DNA from: Pilaira anomala
Taxonomy: Eukaryota; Mucoromycota; Mucoromycetes; Mucorales; Mucoraceae
Direction: 5' to 3'
Assembly: GCA_025716855.1 (NCBI GenBank)
Contig: JAIXMQ010000008.1
Coordinates: 1-64,000, forward strand
DNA: 64,000 nucleotides
How positions within the stretch are numbered: the stretch's first letter is position 1; each line of letters begins with the position of its first letter. Position numbers and translations under genes: made by a program. The notes below the pieces were generated by a model that saw only the letters and a program-made list of their open reading frames with translations, searched no databases and was not told the origin of the DNA. This document shows, one piece after another, positions 43,957 through 56,095 of the stretch.

Positions 43957-45475
43957 GGACAAGAAATAATGCACATACATGTTTCTAACTTCAAAAGTGA
44001 GTAGCAAAAAGAACAATGATAGAACTTCTCATATATATATATATATATATATATTCTGAGTAGCAAACCACCTTCAATAACCTATTAAAAGTGTTAAAGT
44101 CAATTGATGTATAGTATAGTACACCATGCAAGAAGGAATACATTTTAAGGACGGCTTTACAAATAAAAATAAAATCATGGGGGTTGAAATATATGTATCT
44201 ATTCTGAGCATCAATTGAATGTTTTTTTAAGCATTCAAACTTACTTTGGAAGGTTTACATTTTAAAAAAAAAAAGACTTGGTACTGCTCAAAGGAGGGGG
44301 GAGAGAGAGAGAGGAGAACTGATTCAATTGAAATTGATCTCGGTACTCATACGCTATAGGGAAGTAGGGGACCCTGATGTAAGAAGAAAAAACTGTTTGA
44401 ATTAGAGTTACTCAAATGTATAATAGACTCGGCGACGAAAAGTAAGGAGCTTGAAAAAAAATACCAGGCTCTCTATAAAGACTCTTTCTTGCATAAATAT
44501 AGAAAATAGAAGCTTTTTTAAGGAAGAGCACAGATGGGAACGTGTATCTTTTTTTTTAAAAAAGAAAAAAAAGAAAAGGGTGTTTAGGCACGGTCTAATG
44601 CAATAGAGATCTTGAGTAACGAAACCAACCCAAAAGAACGAATGGCATATTATAGTGTTTTTTGCTAACCAAGTTCTTTTTAGAAAAAAAACATGCTTTT
44701 TTACAAAATAGTATTAAACTTGGTAGGACAACTTCGGACTCAATCATATTTCATGAATTGTAATTCGTTTGAAAGGCTAGTAAAGGAACTTAGTCATCAA
44801 CTAGCTTTTGATTTGAGGACCAATGCTACACCTGTGTATATCCAGGTCTTTTATTTGGCAAACTGTCATATTGGTTACATTGGTTGGTGCTTCTCAATGG
44901 TAGATGCATCAATTTTTTCAAACATTTTTTTAGCAGTTGTGAAGGATGGTTTGATTCATTGGCTAACCCAGATTGAAAGGATTGTTTTATTTAACTGTTT
45001 AATCGACAAAGAGATATATTAAAATTTTGTGGAAAATTGTAAATATAAATAGTATACAATTGTCTAGTACTTGTTTTTTTTTGATTTATGAAAGATGTCA
45101 AAATAACATTATCGCTATAGATGAAGTAATCAAAGATACAAAATATATGACATCTAAAGAATACAATCTCCAAGTATTTTCCAACAAATTTTTTTCTGGA
45201 GATATTATAATACCTGTTAAAGAAATAAAAGGCAGATAGAACATTTTTTTAAAGAAAGTTTTAATGCTCACGTATACTACTGATACTACAAAAAAAAAAG
45301 GGAGGGGGTGAGCTGCATAGCCTCATCATAAAGTGTGATAAATTTTGTAAATGTTCAAGATCTGCTTTGCAAATAACTAAGCATATAAATGGTTCACTAA
45401 AACCATATTGTCTGCAGTATATCACTTCTCGTGTCTTTTTTTTTCAGCCAGTTTCTGCTAATATATAGGTCTCCT
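42901..45475. other. Gene-poor stretch with scattered coding-like pieces
   Basis: Between SCO1 and 45.5 kb I find no complete gene. On the minus strand an open frame at 43711-43514, starting at a possible acceptor, reads TVFSAHNEQFAIDIISSRSE and is protein-like. On the plus strand a 109-codon frame at 44693-45022 and another at 45027-45239 have low-complexity, hydrophobic content and no family. A 67-base A run is at 43887-43953. The other sequence is AT-rich without RNA genes. Confidence 0.35.
43887..43953. repeat. 67-base poly(A) tract
   Basis: This is an uninterrupted run of A, by far the longest in the window. It could be the tail of a retroposed copy or a plain slippage product. No target duplication or upstream copy of a gene could be matched by eye. 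Confidence 0.8.
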
Positions 45476-45538
45476 TTAGAGTTCATCTAATAATCCATCA
45501 ACTTCAATTACATCTTGAGAATTTTTAATAGCTTCTTG
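45476..45538 (-). other. Candidate terminal exon of a decayed or unrecognised gene
   Basis: Immediately after an acceptor-like tttag on the minus strand is a 21-codon frame ending in TAA: QEAIKNSQDVIEVDGLLDEL. The acidic, regular composition is typical of a real C-terminus. Upstream on the same strand (about 45640-45860), AHNIKKLVDIAETFLLLPSC and a second open frame occur but do not join cleanly. The family is not recognised. A pseudogene is the most likely reading. Confidence 0.3.
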
Positions 45539-47250
45539 CTAAATAGATCCTTGACTGTAAATTATAATTGTTAGGCAATTAAAATAAAAACTAGGGCGTC
45601 AATTCACATGATAACATTTAATATTAAATAATTATCCGAAGAAGCTGTTGACTTTTTGTCAGACACAACTTGGTAAAAGGAGAAAAGTTTCTGCGATATC
45701 CACCAGCTTTTTGATGTTGTGCGCCTATTATAATGCGGTTAAATACCTTTAGAAGTATAGTCGATTGTTGAATATGACCAATGAACACAATGAGAAACTC
45801 GGTAATTCTTTGGTTGGTTCTATCGGCTGGGAATAATATATCTACGACGATAGATTGTTCATTGCACCGCGGTTGTTGGTGATACCAAAATCAAAACTTA
45901 CACATGTCAAGAAACTCTGTATGAGAGAAAGAGGGAAATTAGAGACCGCGGAAAAATCTGATCCATGTAATAATAGTACATAACTTAATACGGTAAGGGC
46001 TGAAAAATGTGTGTTTATTTTAGATGGTGTGTGTAAATATGTATATTTTTAAAGAGCAGTGTTATAAGAATAAAACAAATCTCCTCACTTTTTTTTTTTT
46101 TTTTTTAGATCAAAATCATGTGCAACACTGTACCTGGCTAAACTTGTTTTGCCCTGAATATCTAATAATTTAGTATTCTGTCAATTATCTAGAAACTCAA
46201 TTTAAAAATGAGTGTGTTTGTAAAGAAAGATATAAAAATAAAAAAAAACTTCAGCCCGTTTTTTTTTTTTTTTTTTTTTTCAGAAAAAAAGCAAATTGGG
46301 GTATTTAGGAGTTGAAATCAATTCGATTCATCCAGAATATTTCCTCTTTTGTACTTGAATCCCCTTCAAATAAATAAAAATAAGGTCTGGGCAAAGATAA
46401 CTGAGAAAAAAAAAAATACAATAGTAATTTTAGTTTTGTAAAATACATACACGGAATTTAGTTACACGAGCAATTATTGTTACTGAAATTCAACATTATA
46501 TTTTTTCTCTCTTTATAATTCATAACAAAACAACTGATATATTATTGCTGTAAACCATTTTTTAAACTACTGCTATTTATTGTTCTCTCTTTTTTAGAGG
46601 CTGTGTTATTTTTGAGTAAAGAACCGAAAAAATATCGAAAGATTATAAAATCAGGTCGTACTTAAAAAATGAGTACGACTCTGACGTTTTTTTTAAAATC
46701 TTGAAGGGCAAAATAGCAACTTTACGTTTTTACTATTTGAGGCGTGTTAAAAAAAAAATAATAATAATAATAATAACAAATTCTTTTAGTCTGGGCCTGT
46801 TACTTGAATGTGTCTTCCTTTACCCCTCTCGGAAAACGTTCCGCATTTTTTTTTTAAAAAAAACACTAATTTCTTAGACCAATTGTTTTTAAAATGATTT
46901 TTACGTATTACCAAAGAAAAACTCGTCCTATGTTTTGAACAAAGGGAACTTTTGCCCAGAAAAAAAAACTACGTCAGTGCGAAATTAATATATATGTATA
47001 CATTTTTTTTTTTAAAAAAAAAATGAACTGAGATATCTTTTTTTAAAATAGGTAGATCAACGATTTATTACCCTGACCTTTTATAATAGACAGACTCAGC
47101 TTTTGTTATCTATTTTATATTTTATATATTCTCATTTGATCATAATAGAGAATGAAGTCTCTTCTTTGGTAATTAGTAGTACTGAAAAATAAGAAGAAAG
47201 TCGGGCTGTATTACAATGGAAACAATTGTTGTATATTCGTCAAACATTAC

Positions 47251-47283
<33 letters not shown>

Positions 47284-47805
47284 TGACGAATATAATAATC
47301 GCGATGTTCTTAATTAAAGGTACGACGTGTATTTACATGTGCCCTTTCCATGTATTTTATTCGTGCACATTTTAAAAAAATAGCGGGGCTCACACAGACA
47401 ATCTTTCTCGCTCTCGCGTTATTTGTATTGTTTTTTTTTATGAAACATAATACTATATCTATTTGTTTATTATTAAAAAAAAAATGTTTGAGTGATTCTT
47501 TCCCGGAAACCATAAATTGAGCTAGAACCATAGCACAAATTGGAGCACACATACATACAATTTTTACATGAACCCATAATATTCATTTGTTCGCAATAGA
47601 TTGAGTTTTAATAACTCGGTATTTAAGGTATTTATGTACATCATCTTTTTTATTAATAAAGTTGTTATTTTGTATCACAAGTAACGTAAAAAATCATAAA
47701 AAAAAAAGTTAGACAAACTCGGGCCAGCCGATTTTTTTTTTTTTTTTTTTACAAAAATTGCGTATATATGTGTGTGTGTGTGTAAGAGAGAGAGAGAGAG
47801 ATGAA
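45539..47805. other. Gene-free stretch of about 2.3 kb
   Basis: Besides the minus-strand coding-like frames near 45640-45860, it is AT-rich. It has a T30 run at 47252-47282, an ATA repeat near 46759-46777 and a TG/AG microsatellite at 47769-47799. An 80-codon minus frame at 47310-47552 is not protein-like. No RNA gene is recognised. Confidence 0.4.
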
Positions 47806-49555
47806 CTATGTAGAGGAAAAGATAAGAGATAAATGAGGATTTCTTTCATGAATCAAATAATCATCATGGTCAAATACAGAAGAATCAATCGAGTTTGGAG
47901 TAGAAGGAGCAGAGATTAAAGAGGGAGCATTTTGTTTATGATGAGGTGGAGTTTGAGGAGTAACAGATAAATGAGGTCCAGAAGTAGGAAATAAAAAACT
48001 TTTGTTGGCAGAAGTAGGTGTAGTTGTCACCACTTCATTTTCGGTAATTCTTCCAAGCTGTTGGGGAGAATCGATCATGTCATTTTCTTTTAAACTCTTT
48101 CTTTCATTGGATTCTGTTGGTGACCGTGCACGTAAAGACGTACGATTGTTGTTGTTGCTTTTACGTTCATCGTGTGACAACTGTCTTCGGTGCAATGTTG
48201 TACGGGATACGATTGCATCGTATTGAGCTTTTTCTTTAACGACATCTTGAATTTGATCATTTGTATCATTTTCAAAATGACTATCTAATTCATGAAAGTT
48301 GACAATTGGTTGTAAAGTAGTCGTATTAGGTTTCGTATTCTTTCCTTCAAGTGTTAACATGGCTTCATGTCTTGATTTATCGGTTTGAAATGAATAAGCT
48401 AAACTTTGCTCCAAAATTTGTTGACGCCATAAAAGTTCTTCTTCTTCTTTTTCTTCTTCATGCGTAGCAGAATCATAATAAACTTGTTGACTATGTCTTT
48501 TTCTTGTAGATGAAGATGATTTATCAATCGTTAAAAAGTTTTCTAATGCTAAAGTTAATTGTTCAGTATCAGGCATGGATAATGGACTTTTACGATGTCT
48601 TCTTTCTTTCAGCGTTAATTTTTCGTCATCTTCTTCAACTGGACTGAAAGAGATGGGGGAATCGATTGTGAAGGATATGTTACTGGCTTGAGTTGCCGTA
48701 GTAGATTGAGAATTGGGTCGAGTATCATGATTACTATGGGTAGTAAAGGGTATATTGGAGGAAGAGGAAGGAACGGGAGGAATATCATCTTGATCGGTTA
48801 AGAGACTCAATTTTAGGTTTCTAGTAGCACCCAGTGTACCACTTCTATAAGGTTGAGTTGGAGTAAAAGATGCACTTGAATGACTAGATTTATAATTGTA
48901 TAAACTTTCGTTGTCTTGTGATACACCATCAGGAGACATTTGTTGTATTAATTCGGCGTCAAGAGATAGACGCAATAAGGAAGGTTGCTTTTTGGTCTTT
49001 ATCGATCTTGGTTTAACTCGAGGTGTAAGTGTAGGATCAAGTAAAGGTCTTCTACCACATCTTGAGTTGGTATTCTCATTAGATTGACTGCTTTTACGAC
49101 TCACAGTACTATCTCTCTTTGACTTTGAACGTCTTGGTGGTGGAGAAAGAGATGATGTAGGTTGATTTTTCCAAGGTAAAGAAACAGTTGGTTTAATCTC
49201 TAACACTACAAAAAAAAATTTTTTTTAATTAATGAAATTGAACAAACAAACAAACAAAAAAAAAAAAAAAAAAAAAAAAAGGTGTACCTTGTACAGTGGA
49301 TTCTGACTGTAAAGTTTTTGTCCTATAATCATCATTTGGACTAAGTTCCTCAAATGACTTTGAAACTCTTATCTTTTGTGATTTATTTTTTTTAAACTTT
49401 GTGATAAAAGAAAAGCACGACGACCAGCGAAATTTGCGTGATTTAGGTTCTATCAGTGTAGCGTTATCTACTGTACTAGGTTCGTAAGCAGAGTGTCTTT
49501 CTATTATCCTCTTTAAACGTTGAGATTCTAATTTGAGAAACGCTTCATCTGCCAT
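47806..49555 (-). CDS. Large disordered Ser/Thr/Pro-rich hypothetical protein
   Basis: Two exons, 49555-49288 and 49205-47806, give 555 residues. The N-terminus MADEAFLKLESQRLKRIIER is helical and followed by SRKFRWSSCFSFITKFKKNK, a basic-hydrophobic patch. The rest is Ser/Thr/Asn/Pro-rich with basic spots (PPPRRSKSKRDS) and Glu runs, probably unstructured, and carries many SP/TP sites that would suit kinases. No domain is recognised. A signalling scaffold or cytoskeletal regulator would fit, but this is only a guess from composition. The splice joins in phase, and length makes it unlikely to be random. Confidence 0.65.
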
Positions 49556-49690
49556 GGAGATGTTTCTTTTTATATTTAAAAGGACAATGTCAAGAAAAGT
49601 GTGTAAGAAGAAAAGAAAAAAGACAAAAAAATAAATAAAAAATAAATTTGGGTATAGTTTTAAAAGAAAAAAGAAAGCGAAATAAAAAGG

Positions 49691-49722
<32 letters not shown>

Positions 49723-52700
49723 TTATATGTGCTGCTTTTTGTTTATAATAATAGAGACAAATGCTACACGATTAACCCAAAGTAGTAAGGATACTTGGAC
49801 ACCCAGCCCGAAACCTCCGCCCTAAAATAAAATTTATTCGGTAGTACATCTTTGTATTTTTCAGGTAAAGCTTTTTTTGTATACATAGTTTATTTTTAAC
49901 CTCTTCTAAATGGAGTGAGTCTATATTATACTCTTCAAGTAAAACAGTTTGTTCCTTTAAAATAGCAATAATACCCCCCCCCCCTTTTTAATAATTGATA
50001 AAATGTATGTAATACTATCTAAAGTGAAAAAAAAAGAAAACAAACAGGTGAGCTTATCGTTTATTGTATTTGTTATTTTCTATTTTAGTGTGTACACGTA
50101 TCGTTACATTGCACAAGAAAAAAATTTCTCAACAGCAAGCTATACATGAAAGGTTTGGATACGAAAAAGGTAATGTAAACCTTCTTTTTGAGTAAAAAAA
50201 AAGGGGAAAAAATACAATATATATAATAAAAAAAGGAGGGCAAAAGAGTTGGTGTCATTTGAATTTAGCTGTAATGTACTACTTTCTTTTTGTGTTTCCT
50301 TTGACAAGCTTTCTTTTGATTATAAACAAGATTTAATTTTAATAATTGACATAATCTCTCTCTCTCTGTCTCTCTCTCTCTCTCTTTCTTTCTCTCTTTT
50401 GACATGTGTGTTGCTGTTTTATACTCCACTTTGCTTTCTTTATGTTTACCAAAATCACTTGTTTCCACGAGGAAACCGGTTTTTTTTTTTTTTACAAACA
50501 CACACTAGTGTGCATCTTTATCGAATCATAAACTCCAAAAAAAAAAAAAGAGTGGCACAAAGAGTCCTGGCTGGTGTACAGTCAATTTTCTAGCAGTAAA
50601 AAATTTACTGTACACACATACATATACACATAGAGAGTATGTGACGTAACTTATACCTTATATTTCAAATCTGATGGGAACTTGACAGGACTCTTGCAGA
50701 TTATATGCATGTTTATAAATAAAACCTTTTTTAACACAGTTATATATCTTGTATATAATCATACTCTTATCAAGATTAAAAGGTGATACACTCAAAATAA
50801 GATGAAATATAATAGTATACGTGATCACTAATGAATCATTCTATCAAAAAAAGTGATAAACATGATACATTTTGACTCGAATTGTCTTATAACTAAGGTT
50901 GCATCAAGAATTTCCCATTTTTAAAAAAAAAAAAAAGTAGTTATTATCTTCTGACTATGTACGTGGGTAGTTTATCTTGTTCTTTTTTTAGTGTAACGCT
51001 CTTTGTTATTATTGTTTCTAATGATGCATGGTTATGTGTTATATATCCTCGTGGCATTTTTTTTTTCTCCCCCTTAAAAATTTCTCGGGTATAACATACA
51101 TTAAGAATTGATTTTCAGCACAAGTTTAGGCCGACCCTAACAACCCACACAATGCATGTATCCAATACCAAGGTAGCCCTTGCCTTTACCCACGTTTTTT
51201 ATATCGTTCATTATTGGTTTAGAAAAAAAAAAAGGCTACATACAAAGTTTAATCGTCATACATATGATTTCTATATTTTAGACTTTTTTCGTAACAATGC
51301 CTTTTTTAATTAATCGATGAAGTTAGAGAAATTTGCTTGAACAAAAGAGCTTGGCTACTTTTTTTTTTTTTTTTTTCTCATAAGCCCAAAAAATTATAAC
51401 TAAATATATCAAGTTGTTTTTAAGCTTGCATCACCCTCATGACTCCTATTATTATTTCTTGTTCTAGTAGTAGAGACGCGCGCATCTTTTTACAATTAGA
51501 TCAGGTATCATCTCTTTTGTAATCATCTATAAGCGAATTTCATGTGTCATTAGTAAAATTATGAAACTTTTTTAAATGTTATCTAATAGTATACGTTATT
51601 AACCTAATTATATTAAAGCAATAAGAAAAAACGCACCGGATTATCATTTCCGAATTCAATACCAACTATTACACTTTACTATACTTTTTTTAAAAGAAAA
51701 AAAAGATAGGCCAATGTGGAACATAATAAACTTTTCTCGTTCTCGTGATGTACCTTAGCTCCTGTTCAGGTACCGGTTATTATAAAATGACATATTTCAC
51801 AAAAACTAAATCTAGTATAAATCAAAAAAATAAAACAAGCCGTGGATTTATCATATGGCATGTTTTATTTTGTAATTGGTTCAAATGACTTTTTTATAAC
51901 AGAGACGTCATATTAGTGGGAACTTTTTTAAACATTATACAGATATGCATTCTATTCCTTTTAAATCATTTGTTCTCTCTCTAAACGAAAAAGGTGTAAC
52001 AGATACTGAATTTAGACTTTTGACCGCGGTACGCTTACCATTGAAACATCACTGTTGCCACCTTACAATTATATCACGCGTTGTCTTTTTTGTTTCTCTC
52101 TTTCTTTTTCTCGGACTGAACCTTAATCGACTTCCTTTTTATATAAACAATGAGGTTCAATAGTAAAAATAGAATATTTTATGCAGAAAAAGAAAAGGAA
52201 AACTTGGTTTCAAAATACTGAAGTGTAATCGGCTTTTTTGTAAAATAGTTTAGCTTTGTGCGATAATGTTTAGAAGCTAGATAGCATAAAATACTTTAGC
52301 CGATGTTATTCTCATTTCTTTCAAATGAGGGTACTTGATTTTTGGTTATAAGAACCAATGGTATATACGTAAACCCGCATATATATATATTAGTAAAAAT
52401 ACATTCTTGGAATCTAAATTATCTTCTTTGTCTAAAGCAATATGAAAAGTGTACATATAAAATAAATTTTAACTGTTAGTTACCCTCGTCTAGTATTCTA
52501 AAAACTATGAATTAGCTCTTTAGCTGACGATTGGTCCGATGATCCTAGTTACATTTTTTTATAAAGTCGCGTGTCTCGCTTTGTCCAAATAACACTTGGA
52601 ATTAAAAAAAAAACGCCTAAATATGATTCGCTGGTATCTTGAAATCATAAAAATCGATTGTCTTTTAATTAAACCTCCTCCAATCTGCAATGTTATCTGT

Positions 52701-53740
52701 CAAAGAGATCGGTTTTTATTATGAGCTAAAATAATTTTAGTTTAGTATACTCATAACATAAATGACACGAATTAAATTTTCTTTCTAATTTGACTCAACT
52801 GATAATCATTCCTACATAAAACTTATGCTTAAAGAGACATAAAAGAAAGTTAATCGAGATAAAACACTACACTACTGTAAAATAAAGAAAACTAATAATC
52901 GATCGAGCGATTCAATCAATCCGTCTTATACTAATAAACAAATATCTAACTATCCTTTACAATTATCTTGTTTGCACGAGCAAAAATTGCATTTATATCT
53001 TTTTGCGGTAACACGGTACTTTCTCTTATTTTCAAAGAAAACGAAGTATGGTATAATATGATAGATAATAATCTTACAGGCTATCATTTCCCACGACGAC
53101 ATTCACTTTGTGGATCCGGTACTTATTTTCTATTTCCGCAAAAGACGATTGTAAAAGCCAAAAATAAATTGTTTGGTTATATTAGATGAGTGTACAAAAT
53201 ATAATAAAGTTTAAATTCAATAAATCGGTTTATTTTCTTAACGAGTTCCGAGAATGAGGTAATTCAGAAAACTTAAAAATTACAAACATTAAATGCCGTA
53301 AGGTCTGTCAAAAAAAAAAAAAAAAAAAAAAGGAAAATCAAAGAGACAAAATAACTGTGATATATACGATAATATACATGTTTTATAAAAAAAAAATGTA
53401 TATATGTCATGCTTTGTATTAGCCAAATTAGAAGAATTGAGTATGTAATGTAGATCGATCTCAAAAAAAGAACAAAGAATATAGGTAAAATATAATATAT
53501 CGGCTGTTACGGAACTGATTCCTTCAGATATACCTATTTAAACTGACGATCAATTTAAAATACCCAAATTAAAATTTCGAAATAGAAACAGTGACACACC
53601 GTATTGCTTTAAATCAAGCAGAACCCGATGTTTATTTAAAAAAAAAGTTTATTTATACAATCCTTCTGCAGGATGTTATTAATTGAATTATTCCGATTTT
53701 ATTCTTGTGTAACACGAACAAAATATTACAAAAAAAGAAT
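49556..53740. other. Gene-poor stretch of about 4.2 kb
   Basis: I find no complete gene. Exon-like pieces on the plus strand are 49755-49822 (TNATRLTQSSKDTWTPSPKP) and 50089-50169, preceded by ttttag and followed by gtaatg (TRIVTLHKKKISQQQAIHER). They may be remains of one gene, but no family is recognised. A CT-repeat lies at 50357-50400. Long A/T runs occur throughout. Open frames at 51945-52163 and 52968-53189 are not protein-like. No RNA gene except the tRNA at the right edge. Confidence 0.35.
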
Positions 53741-53814
53741 CGCTCCCGGGTGGGCTTGAACCACCAACCTCCTGATTAACAGTCAGACGCGCTAGCCAAT
53801 TGCGCCACGGAAGC
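53741..53814 (-). tRNA. tRNA-Asn (anticodon GTT)
   Basis: On the minus strand the 74 nt fold as a cloverleaf without an intron. The acceptor stem GCTTCCG pairs with CGGGAGC (one G-T pair), followed by discriminator G. The D arm is GCGC...GCGC, the anticodon stem TCTGA/TCAGG (last pair mismatched) encloses CTGTTAA with anticodon GTT, and the T arm has GTGGG TTCAAGC CCACC. The A-box (TGGCGCAATTGG) and B-box (GGTTCAAGCC) promoter elements are intact. An A run at 53731-53736 on the plus strand is the expected poly-T terminator on the minus strand. Confidence 0.96.
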
Positions 53815-55690
53815 TGTTATGACATCAAATTTTAAAAATTATATATAATCTAAATGTTAAATATCAAAAACAATCACGTGAGTTTCACGTGACTAAATGC
53901 CCGAGATTAGCAGTTAGGATTTACGATAAATTAATAATTCTGTGTCATAAATGCCTTATAGTAACATATTTAACGTTCACAAGTTTCGTACAATTAATAA
54001 TTACTCTATAAATACATGAGTATAAGTTCCACAAATTGGAAATTATGTATCTCGATATAATGAAGAAGATTATTAAGACACAATAATTTTTTTAGTATGG
54101 AAAATGGGGCCTTCAGTTTTTCTGCTTTCCTGAAAAATCAGATGTAAGCAAAAATTAAATATGCTCCACTACATGTGATTATATTTGCTTCCTTTTACTT
54201 ACTTTTTTTAAAATTATTTCAATTGATAATAACATATGTGCAGTGCTGTATTATTGTAAAAGTCTGTTATAAGTACCTAGATGCCGTGCCATAGCTATCG
54301 AGATACTTCTTGTATTAAAAACGTTTTCTTTTTTGTATGTATCTTACGTGAAAAGTAATGTGATAACACAATAAAATATGTACCAATATTCAAAGATAGC
54401 TTTCTTTGTATTTTTTTTTTCTGGTAATTTTTTTGTACAAGAAGAGCTTATTCTCATTTATTGGTTTCCCAGGATGCTTTAAGACCATAAATAATTTGTA
54501 ACACGTAAAAAAAAAAAAATCTGCCGATCAAATTGATTAGCATATACTTATCAAAAAAGAATCAGTTGAAATATAGGAAAAAACAGGTACGAGACAATCA
54601 CCATTTTTATAAAGACGTGAGAATGGAATAAAACGTGTTAAAACGTTAAAATTTACCGCGCCATTATAAAAGAAAAGAGAGAATACGCAAAACAAGTTTC
54701 TATTTTTGGCTGCTTCAGATGATTATAGAAAAAAAAGATTTACAAACGTTTCAATGACACGTTTTTCTTTTGATCAAAAATAGTAGTTCGTGGAGAAGGA
54801 CTTTTTGTGTAAAACATATTATTGTGTCCTAAAATTAGATTAATTTTCTATTTCTTTCTCTTGTATTTTTTATAATGTTACGGTATGCATATTGTAATCA
54901 AGTAAATATAAGTTCCTTTACATAAAAAGCAGTAAAGTAATAATAAAATAGAATACTCGTCATATGGCGTATCTCATACATATTTTTATTTTCAAGATTT
55001 ATTACGATATGTACCTGATATATTTAGTGAAATTGAAAGGGTTATATAGATTTCTACAAGCCGTTTCACATTTATTTCTAGACTAATGTGTCTTTTTTTT
55101 TTTAATAAAACAGGATACATTATGTCCACATGCTCATCCTCAAAAAAAAAAAAAAAAAAAACAATAACACATAATTGTATCCAGTAAATTTCTCTTAATT
55201 TTTGCAGGCTTTTCATTACATGCATTGAAACAATTATTACAGGTACTACATTTGAAGCTAATTTGGTTATATTGAATAAAAAGTGTTAAATAAACCAAAC
55301 ATGATGTATAAAATGTATATTTATCCTTGACAGTTGGCCTTTTCAGGCTGAATCTATTAAATAATATGTATTGACTCGATACATACTTAGAGAAAGAGAG
55401 ACGATGAAACAATTGTTTATGCATAAAAAAAGAATGATCCGACTATTTTAAAAGAATTGAAGACAATAAAAAAAAATATAACTAAAGTTATATACACAGC
55501 TTATCTTTACTTCAAATAAATCAGGTGACAGTAAAAACTTGTCTTTTCAAGCCTTTTAAAAGAAATAACCTTCAATTGAACTAAATAAAAACAATAACAA
55601 ATGTGTCAATGAAACAATTAAAAAAAAAAAGTCCAGATCATTCGTGAGCAAAAAATTACTTGTCAAAAGCTAGTTTTTATTTTATTTTTT
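53815..55690. other. Gene-free stretch of about 1.9 kb
   Basis: It is AT-rich with a few A/T runs. Minus-strand open frames near 54992-55424 overlap poly-A and are not protein-like. I see no repeat structure or RNA gene. Confidence 0.4.
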
Positions 55691-55970
55691 TCATGCAATC
55701 CATCTACAAATTCTATATATTTTAAACTTTTCTGCTGAGGCAGTATCTCCACTTAGATCAATAGTTACAGGTCCATTGTTTGGAAAGTGAGTATCTCGAA
55801 TCTGATTATAATTAAGAAAATGAGTAAAATAATAAAAAATTGCGCTTCTTCAAAACTTTTACCTCAACTTGGGATTTACCAATAGAACGAGCTTCTTCCA
55901 AGTATTGTTGATTTATACTATCAAATGGAATCAGAAATGTTCCTGAAATAATCATCCAAGTAATTGGCAT
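55691..55970 (-). CDS. Small two-exon hypothetical protein (72 aa)
   Basis: Exons 55970-55863 and 55801-55691 join in phase to 72 residues. The text runs MPITWMIISGTFLIPFDSIN, then QQYLEEARSIGKSQVE, and after the intron IRDTHFPNNGPVTIDLSGDT, ending KIYRICRWIA. The WMxxxGTFLIPFDxxxQxxLEEA part is reminiscent of the WWE/DDHD-type N-terminal segment (PF-x-x-Q/S-LE-x-A), but only this part is present, so no assignment is made. It could be a genuine small protein, a fragment of a longer gene or a pseudogene. It lies 125 bp past the stop of the LMBD2 gene, on the same strand. Confidence 0.4.
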
Positions 55971-56095
55971 AGTATAAATAAAAAATTAAGGAATAATAAA
56001 AAGAAGAAAGGAAATAAATACAATTTTTTTTCTGACTTATATATATATATAGAGAGAGAGATATTTTATTGGTTGTAGATTAGACAATATTTAAT

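Noticed and set aside
43848..44066. Minus-strand frame with a long Phe run
   Set aside because: It is a translation of the poly(A) tract.
47310..47552. 80-codon minus-strand open frame
   Set aside because: Composition is not protein-like and it has no splice-supported extension.
50249..50593. 114-codon plus-strand frame
   Set aside because: It is driven by a CT dinucleotide run, which gives a Ser/Leu repeat.
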